Positions 8,100-12,128 of a DNA stretch of 12,128 nucleotides are shown piece by piece. The notes under the pieces are model-generated. The model had not been told where the DNA came from, did no database searches, and saw only the letters and a list, made by a program, of their open reading frames with translations. Within the stretch, counting starts at the first letter, position 1; every line of letters begins with the position of its first letter. The stretch comes from Dictyocoela muelleri (taxonomy: Eukaryota > Microsporidia): contig SDVU01000586.1 of the NCBI GenBank assembly GCA_016256075.1, positions 1 through 12,128 on the forward strand, written 5' to 3'. The position numbers and the translations under genes are program-made.

Positions 8100-8670
8100 A
8101 ATCACTATTATCTATTTTCGGCCTTTCTTTATTGTTTTGAATTTTCGATTTATGAGATTTTTATGCAATGCAATCTTTATCGTCATGATTTTTACTTTTA
8201 TAAAAACAACACTTTTTTTGGATTGGTTCAGTATAATTTCATAGATTATCAATATTGTTGATAGAAGAATTTTTACTTTTTTCAGTGAAATATTCAGCTT
8301 TTACGTTTTGATATTCTTTCAATGATTTTCTCGCTAACATATAACCAGATCGGAGTATTTAAGTTTATGTGGTTATCTGTGGTTCTTTTAGGAGCGCTTC
8401 ATTTGTTTTTTTTTACATTTCTTTTTTTTGCATAGATAAGCGTTTTAAAACTTCGTTTATGGTATCACAGAAAACGCCAGCCCTGTAAATTTTGATAGTT
8501 TTATAATTTTTTTATGTTTTGTGAGACTTGAAATTAGATGCTTAGAATATTTTATGAGGATTATTGCAATTATCACTTGTTATCTTTTGCAACATAACTT
8601 TCTCTTCTCAGTTCATCGCTAATTAGGAGTCATAGAAGTGTGTAAGAGTTGTTTATATTTTAACCAGTAA
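8100..8670 (-). mobile_element. fossil of a Ty3/Gypsy-like Gag region, broken
   Basis: Read on the minus strand, fragments resemble LTR-retrotransposon Gag. Near 8416-8463 is a piece containing INEVLKRLSMQKKEM. Near 8170-8225 is a zinc-knuckle-like CCFYKSKNHDDKDC, in the order expected for Gag followed by nucleocapsid. The copy is broken several times and looks old. No LTRs, protease or polymerase parts were recognised, and the limits are approximate. The hAT-like element ends about 60 bp from it. The match rests on short motifs only. Confidence 0.35.
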
Positions 8671-8673
8671 GAT

Positions 8674-9093
8674 TCACGGCTTCTCGAAATGATTATATGA
8701 ATTCAAGATGTTCGTATCATATTTTTCAAGAATAAATATTTCTTGAGTCATCTTTATGTTAGTATTAGGGGTTATTACATAGAAATTTTTTTTTTGAAAT
8801 GGTTTAACAGATCTGTTCATTAATAAATCAATTTCATTGATATTTGAAAGTTGATATACAGTATAATTCAAATTATTGTATCCACCAGAGTATAAAACAC
8901 TGGTAACATAAATGTTTTTAAGTAAATGTTGATTATAATTTTCGGGGGTCTTGTCTCTGTGCCATAAAGTTGCGTTTATAATACCATGGCCTTTGTTATG
9001 ATCGTTATTCCACCTTCTCGCACCTTTTTTTGGTTTTTTTTTGCATCTATATCCATATATATATATATATATATATATTGGTTTGTAAATCAA
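8674..9093 (-). CDS. hypothetical 139-aa open frame, possibly part of the fossil element
   Basis: This is the longest open frame outside the GATA gene. The start codon lies just upstream of an (AT)n run that encodes a YIYIYIYIY stretch at residues 6-15. A basic block KKKPKKGARR follows, then unremarkable sequence ending NSYNHFEKP. No domain, signal peptide or membrane segment is recognised. It lies directly upstream, same strand, of the Gag-like traces and may be an early part of that element. A chance frame in AT-rich DNA is also possible, and the microsatellite-coded start argues against a conserved host gene. Confidence 0.25.
   Translation of the reverse strand: MIYKPIYIYIYIYGYRCKKKPKKGARRWNNDHNKGHGIINATLWHRDKTPENYNQHLLKNIYVTSVLYSGGYNNLNYTVYQLSNINEIDLLMNRSVKPFQKKNFYVITPNTNIKMTQEIFILEKYDTNILNSYNHFEKP
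9055..9078. repeat. (AT)12 microsatellite
   Basis: Twelve uninterrupted AT units. It underlies the N-terminal YIYI stretch of the minus-strand open frame and of an opposing 62-codon frame (9030-9218) that is not credible as a gene. Confidence 0.95.
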
Positions 9094-9226
9094 TTTTCTT
9101 TTATAGGCCTTTGAAAAAATGGAGGGGGGATGCGGAGGGAAATATCTATGGAGTGGATCTGTGCTTTAATGATAGTTCAATAACACTCGGCTTTGTCTTT
9201 AATTGCAATGTTATATGACAGCAATA

Positions 9227-9271
9227 ATTTCTAAAAAAGAGGTGATTTCTAAAAAAGCGGTAATTTCCGCG
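9227..9271. repeat. 18-bp tandem repeat, about 2.5 copies
   Basis: ATTTCTAAAAAAGAGGTG (9227-9244) is followed by ATTTCTAAAAAAGCGGTA and a partial third unit ATTTCCGCG. It ends about 20 bp before the tail end of SINE-like copy 3. Confidence 0.85.
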
Positions 9272-9292
9272 TGCCATATTATACATTATTAC

Positions 9293-9415
9293 TATATTTC
9301 TATAGTTATTGACCATTAATGAATCCCAAATTATTTATTTTTGTGACGGTAGCGTAATTCGAACATCGATACATAAATGTTACATTCAAGAGTGGTAACA
9401 AATGGTCTATCTGAC
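9293..9415 (-). repeat. tRNA-derived SINE-like repeat, copy 3
   Basis: On the minus strand it matches copy 1 along its length: a damaged A box, GTTCGAATTAC-like B box (complement of about 9354-9364), ACATTCAAGAGTG on the + strand in the anticodon region, and the shared tail end ATTTCTATAGTTATTGACC (+ strand). Several changes in both boxes suggest it is no longer transcribed. It lies 0.5 kb upstream of the GATA gene, pointing away from it. Confidence 0.6.
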
Positions 9416-9920
9416 TTTATAAAAATAGTAAGTAGTATAAATAAAAACAAATAATAAATAATATAAATAATATCAAATATAAAATTTTAAATAAATAAAT
9501 AATATCAAATAATAAATTATATTTTTAATTTTTGTATGTGCAATATTTAAGTCTAAAAATTTTGTTTAAATGTATCTTTAAAAAAAATAACATTTAAATT
9601 TCAAAAATTAAAAGATTTCAAAAATTTATGACACCAAAAAGTTTTAACTTATAGAACTTCAAAATTTTAAATTTCATAAATTTTAAAATAGGAAGAACTT
9701 CAAAAACTTTCAGATTTTTTTATCCAAATCCCAATAAGAAACATTAAAAAACAATAACTAATCAATAAAAGACTAGAAATTATTATTCTAATCAAAAATT
9801 TACGATAACTATTTATAAAACCAAAAACACGTCTAAAATTTTTAAATTAAATTTTAAAATTAGCCAAAAATAAATTAAATTTTTCTTAATATAAATATAA
9901 AAAAATATTTTAAAATACAG
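9416..9920 (+). promoter_or_regulatory. AT-rich upstream region of the GATA gene
   Basis: There is no reading frame or RNA gene. Segment 9430-9530 is simple-sequence-like (AATAATAAAT, AATATCAAAT). TATA-like strings such as TATAAATATAAAAA immediately precede the start codon (about 9890-9905), consistent with a short leader, but AT richness makes any promoter call weak. Confidence 0.3.
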
Positions 9921-11093
9921 ATGAGTCACACACATTCGGATAGAAAAATTCACGACTCTAAAAATAAAAGCTCTAAGAAAGAACCACGTACACGTGAATT
10001 ATTGCGTATATGTAATAACTGCAAAACAACAAACACTCCTACATGGAGACGAGGATTCAGAAGAGAAAATCTTTGCAATGCATGTGGACTTTACTTAAAG
10101 ATAAAAAATGTACCGAGACCGATACCTTCTTATTACAATGGGAGACATGTTAGCTCTTATAATTCTCCGATTTGTGGTAATTGCGGGATAAGAGAATCAG
10201 AAGTATGGAGGGATTATTGTGGAGTGTCTTTTTGTAAAAATTGTGCATATTCCTGTAAAAAAGGAGATTTTAATGTGCAAAAATTTTCAGATTATTTTAA
10301 TAATCAAATATACGAACCAAGACAAGACAGTTTTTACGATGAAATGATGGACAAAGATAATCAAGATTTTGCGGAAAATGATTTATATCAAAAAGAAGTC
10401 GGTTTAAATTGTGATTATAAGAATAACCAGTACCTAAATGATCAATATATTAATCAAGTTGATAATCAATATATCAATCAAGTTGATAATCAAGTTGATG
10501 AGATAAATATTTCGCAACTCAGAAATTCACAACTTGACCAAATGACTCAATCATTTGAAAACTTGAAGTATTCGGAGTTTAATACAAACTTTTTTAAGGA
10601 AATAAAAGTAAGTGATTGTGAAAACAAAAAGGATAATTCTAAAATAGATAATGACGGAAATATTAATTTCAAACTAGATCATAAAATAAATAATTCAAAT
10701 CAACAGAACGATGTTTATTATAATTATCAATACAATGATTATTATTCTGATCATGAATATCAGGATTCACAATTTAATAATCTCTGGAATGATAAATATG
10801 ATCAAAATATTAATTTTAACTCAAAATCTCTGTATTTCACTGAAAATAATCTCACTGACTTAAATAATATAGCTCATTTCAGATCAGAAGAAGATTTTAA
10901 GGAGGATTATGAAAAAACGGATCCCAATTTGAATTCTAGAAAGAGTAGAGATGATGAAAAAACGCTTTATCCATATTTTTCACAGGAGAGTAGAAATATA
11001 CTTTTAAAATATGCAGAAAAAAATAAAAATACCACTAATCGAATTAATGGCTGTGCTCGAGTTTGGCAATTTTTTGAAGATGATGGAAGATAA
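9921..11093 (+). CDS. GATA-type zinc-finger protein, 390 aa
   Basis: This is a probable nuclear sequence-specific DNA-binding regulator. Residues 31-55 form a standard GATA finger, Cys31-X2-Cys34-X17-Cys52-X2-Cys55, with TPTWRRG and LCNACGLYLK. A basic tail, KIKNVPRPIPSYYNGR, follows as in fungal GATA factors. A second, degenerate finger has Cys85, Cys88, Cys105 and Cys108 with X16 between the pairs and VW in place of the TW..R core. The N terminus (1-29) is basic and polar, possibly a nuclear localisation region. From about residue 111 to the end the protein is low-complexity and rich in Asn, Asp, Tyr, Gln and Glu, with a short repeat around residues 174-191 (DQYINQV). This tail may act as an activation or interaction region, but that is a guess. 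The start is the first ATG after an in-frame stop at 9876-9878. No intron is needed. Its target genes cannot be told. Confidence 0.92.
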   Translation: MSHTHSDRKIHDSKNKSSKKEPRTRELLRICNNCKTTNTPTWRRGFRRENLCNACGLYLKIKNVPRPIPSYYNGRHVSSYNSPICGNCGIRESEVWRDYCGVSFCKNCAYSCKKGDFNVQKFSDYFNNQIYEPRQDSFYDEMMDKDNQDFAENDLYQKEVGLNCDYKNNQYLNDQYINQVDNQYINQVDNQVDEINISQLRNSQLDQMTQSFENLKYSEFNTNFFKEIKVSDCENKKDNSKIDNDGNINFKLDHKINNSNQQNDVYYNYQYNDYYSDHEYQDSQFNNLWNDKYDQNINFNSKSLYFTENNLTDLNNIAHFRSEEDFKEDYEKTDPNLNSRKSRDDEKTLYPYFSQESRNILLKYAEKNKNTTNRINGCARVWQFFEDDGR

Positions 11094-11115
11094 AAAAAGA
11101 TGAGAGTAAATTTGT

Positions 11116-11217
11116 GTTCTTGATTTTTATATTTATTAATTTTGATATTTATATTTATTAAGTTTGTTATTTATATTTTTTAAGTTTGTTATTTATACTT
11201 TTTAAGTTTGTTATTTA
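11116..11217. repeat. 22-bp tandem repeat in the 3' flank of the GATA gene
   Basis: About four and a half units of 22 bp, best seen as AAGTTTGTTATTTATATTTT at 11160-11217, with older units from 11116. It begins 23 bp after the stop codon and so probably lies in the 3' untranslated region. Confidence 0.85.
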
Positions 11218-11222
11218 ATGTC

Positions 11223-11228
11223 AATAAA
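11223..11228 (+). terminator. possible polyadenylation signal AATAAA
   Basis: AATAAA lies 130 bp past the stop codon, just after the tandem repeat. In DNA this AT-rich such hexamers occur often by chance. Confidence 0.3.
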
Positions 11229-11660
11229 ATCAATATTTTTGATTTTATAATAAATTTGCTGAAATGATTTAAATTTTTAAAGTAATGATTAAATTCTAAA
11301 TATGATTTTTAAAAAGCCTAATAATTGTTAATTGAAATGCTAATTAAAGATATTTAGTTTATATGAAAGAAAAAAATTAATGGGAATATTATTTTAAGTT
11401 TTAATGGTCACTTGCAAAATTTATTATAAGTATTATTTAAATATTTTAAATGAAATGTGTGGTATATTTATTTAACTTTGAAATAAGTTTATAAAAATAT
11501 AACTTTTTAAGAATTATTTTATTAAACTGAAAAAAGAAATTGAAATTTTAAAATTTTGCTTATATATTACATGCTGGGAATATCCATGATTACGAAATCG
11601 TATTTTTTTACGAACGTAAGCCCTATATCGTTATTTATTGGTGTTCAAGTAACACTTACT
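11229..11660. other. AT-rich spacer, no gene seen
   Basis: No credible frame is present. A 60-codon frame at 11556-11738 runs into the hairpin below and is treated as chance. Small palindromes TACGAAATCGTA and TTACGAACGTAA lie at about 11591-11618. Confidence 0.45.
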
Positions 11661-11664
11661 CATA

Positions 11665-11731
11665 GGCGCTACTCCATAGAATGCAATTTTTTCGATTTTT
11701 TTGCTAAAATTTCAAAAAATTGCATTCTATG
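11665..11731. repeat. strong hairpin with 18-bp perfect stem, MITE-like
   Basis: CATAGAATGCAATTTTTT (11675-11692) and its exact complement (11714-11731) flank a 21-base loop. The stem is immediately preceded by GGCGCTACTCC (11665-11675), an 11-mer also found inside the left arm of the palindrome at 5209-5219. It could be a minimal transposon relic or an RNA hairpin. Confidence 0.75.
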
Positions 11732-12128
11732 CAGTTGACATCAAATCTCTTTATACTTCAAAGATAGAATAAATAAAATTTAAAAACAAATGTCATATTT
11801 TAATAAGGAAGGGTTATTTAGTGTGAATATATAATTAAATAAACATATAAAACTCTGATCATTTTTTAGTTATGCCTCTTACTTTACCTATCATATCACA
11901 AGGTCACACCACTTATTAACCCTTAAACGATTTTGAGCAAAATAATAGATGACCATTTTTTTTAATTTTTTTTTCAATTTTTTGATAACCCTTCTCGAAA
12001 TTTTTATTCAGATTTTTTTTTTTAAATTAAAATTTTTTTAAATTTTTTATTTGAAAAAAAAAATAATTATATCTCAAAAAATTATTAATTATTTGTAAAA
12101 ACTCGAAATTATTTCTAAAAAAATTATT
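11732..12128. other. AT-rich terminal stretch, nothing firm
   Basis: No gene is visible. TTAACCCTTAAACG at 11916-11929 looks like a TTAA target next to a piggyBac-type end, but no partner end is in the window. From 11955 on the sequence is mostly homopolymer runs of A and T. Confidence 0.4.

Noticed and set aside
9030-9218. 62-codon + strand open frame
   Set aside because: Begins in the (AT)n microsatellite and opposes a longer frame; no features of a gene.
9911-9920. 3' splice site (TACAG) just before the GATA start codon
   Set aside because: No matching upstream 5' splice site or leader exon with an in-frame ATG was found, and the gene is complete without it.
11556-11738. 60-codon + strand open frame
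   Set aside because: Overlaps the 18-bp hairpin and small palindromes; no similarity recognised.

Overview
This is an AT-rich, gene-poor eukaryotic window. It has one convincing host gene: an intronless GATA-type zinc-finger protein at 9921-11093 on the + strand. The remainder is a patchwork of decayed mobile elements and tRNA-derived repeats. The fungal-looking GATA finger, lack of introns, base composition and mix of Ginger-, hAT- and Merlin-like DNA transposons suggest a repeat-rich microsporidian. That assignment is an inference; no rRNA or intact housekeeping gene is present to prove it.

Layout. 1-130: minus-strand tRNA-derived SINE-like copy. 131-1480: non-coding, with a 30-bp tandem duplication, small hairpins, a GC-rich hairpin and a second, unrelated tRNA-derived sequence. 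1481-3106: a short DNA transposon with 180-bp terminal inverted repeats, TGT...ACA ends and a decayed DD35E integrase-type transposase (Ginger-like). 3107-3814: no gene. 3815-8039: a 4.2-kb composite with hAT termini (CAGTGTTTCTCAAC) and a 6/8-matching 8-bp target duplication. Inside it lies a mirror-image series of repeat arrays (A, B, palindrome C-D-C', B', A'). The right-hand B' array is split by a 297-bp near-perfect palindrome and a broken Merlin/ISXO2-like transposase. A second SINE-like copy lies near the right end. 8100-9093: minus-strand fossil with Ty3/Gypsy Gag-like traces and a 139-codon open frame of unknown nature. 9227-9920: tandem repeats, a third SINE-like copy, then very AT-rich DNA leading to the GATA gene. 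11094-12128: tandem-repeat-rich 3' flank, a strong hairpin, and a doubtful piggyBac-like end.

The genes do not form an operon or pathway. The GATA protein is probably a nuclear DNA-binding regulator; the transposase remnants look inactive. The most unusual structure is the hAT-ended element whose interior is almost entirely inverted repeat arrays, apparently without its own transposase and carrying another element's transposase as a nested insertion.

All calls come from reading the sequence by eye; family names rest on motifs, not on database searches.
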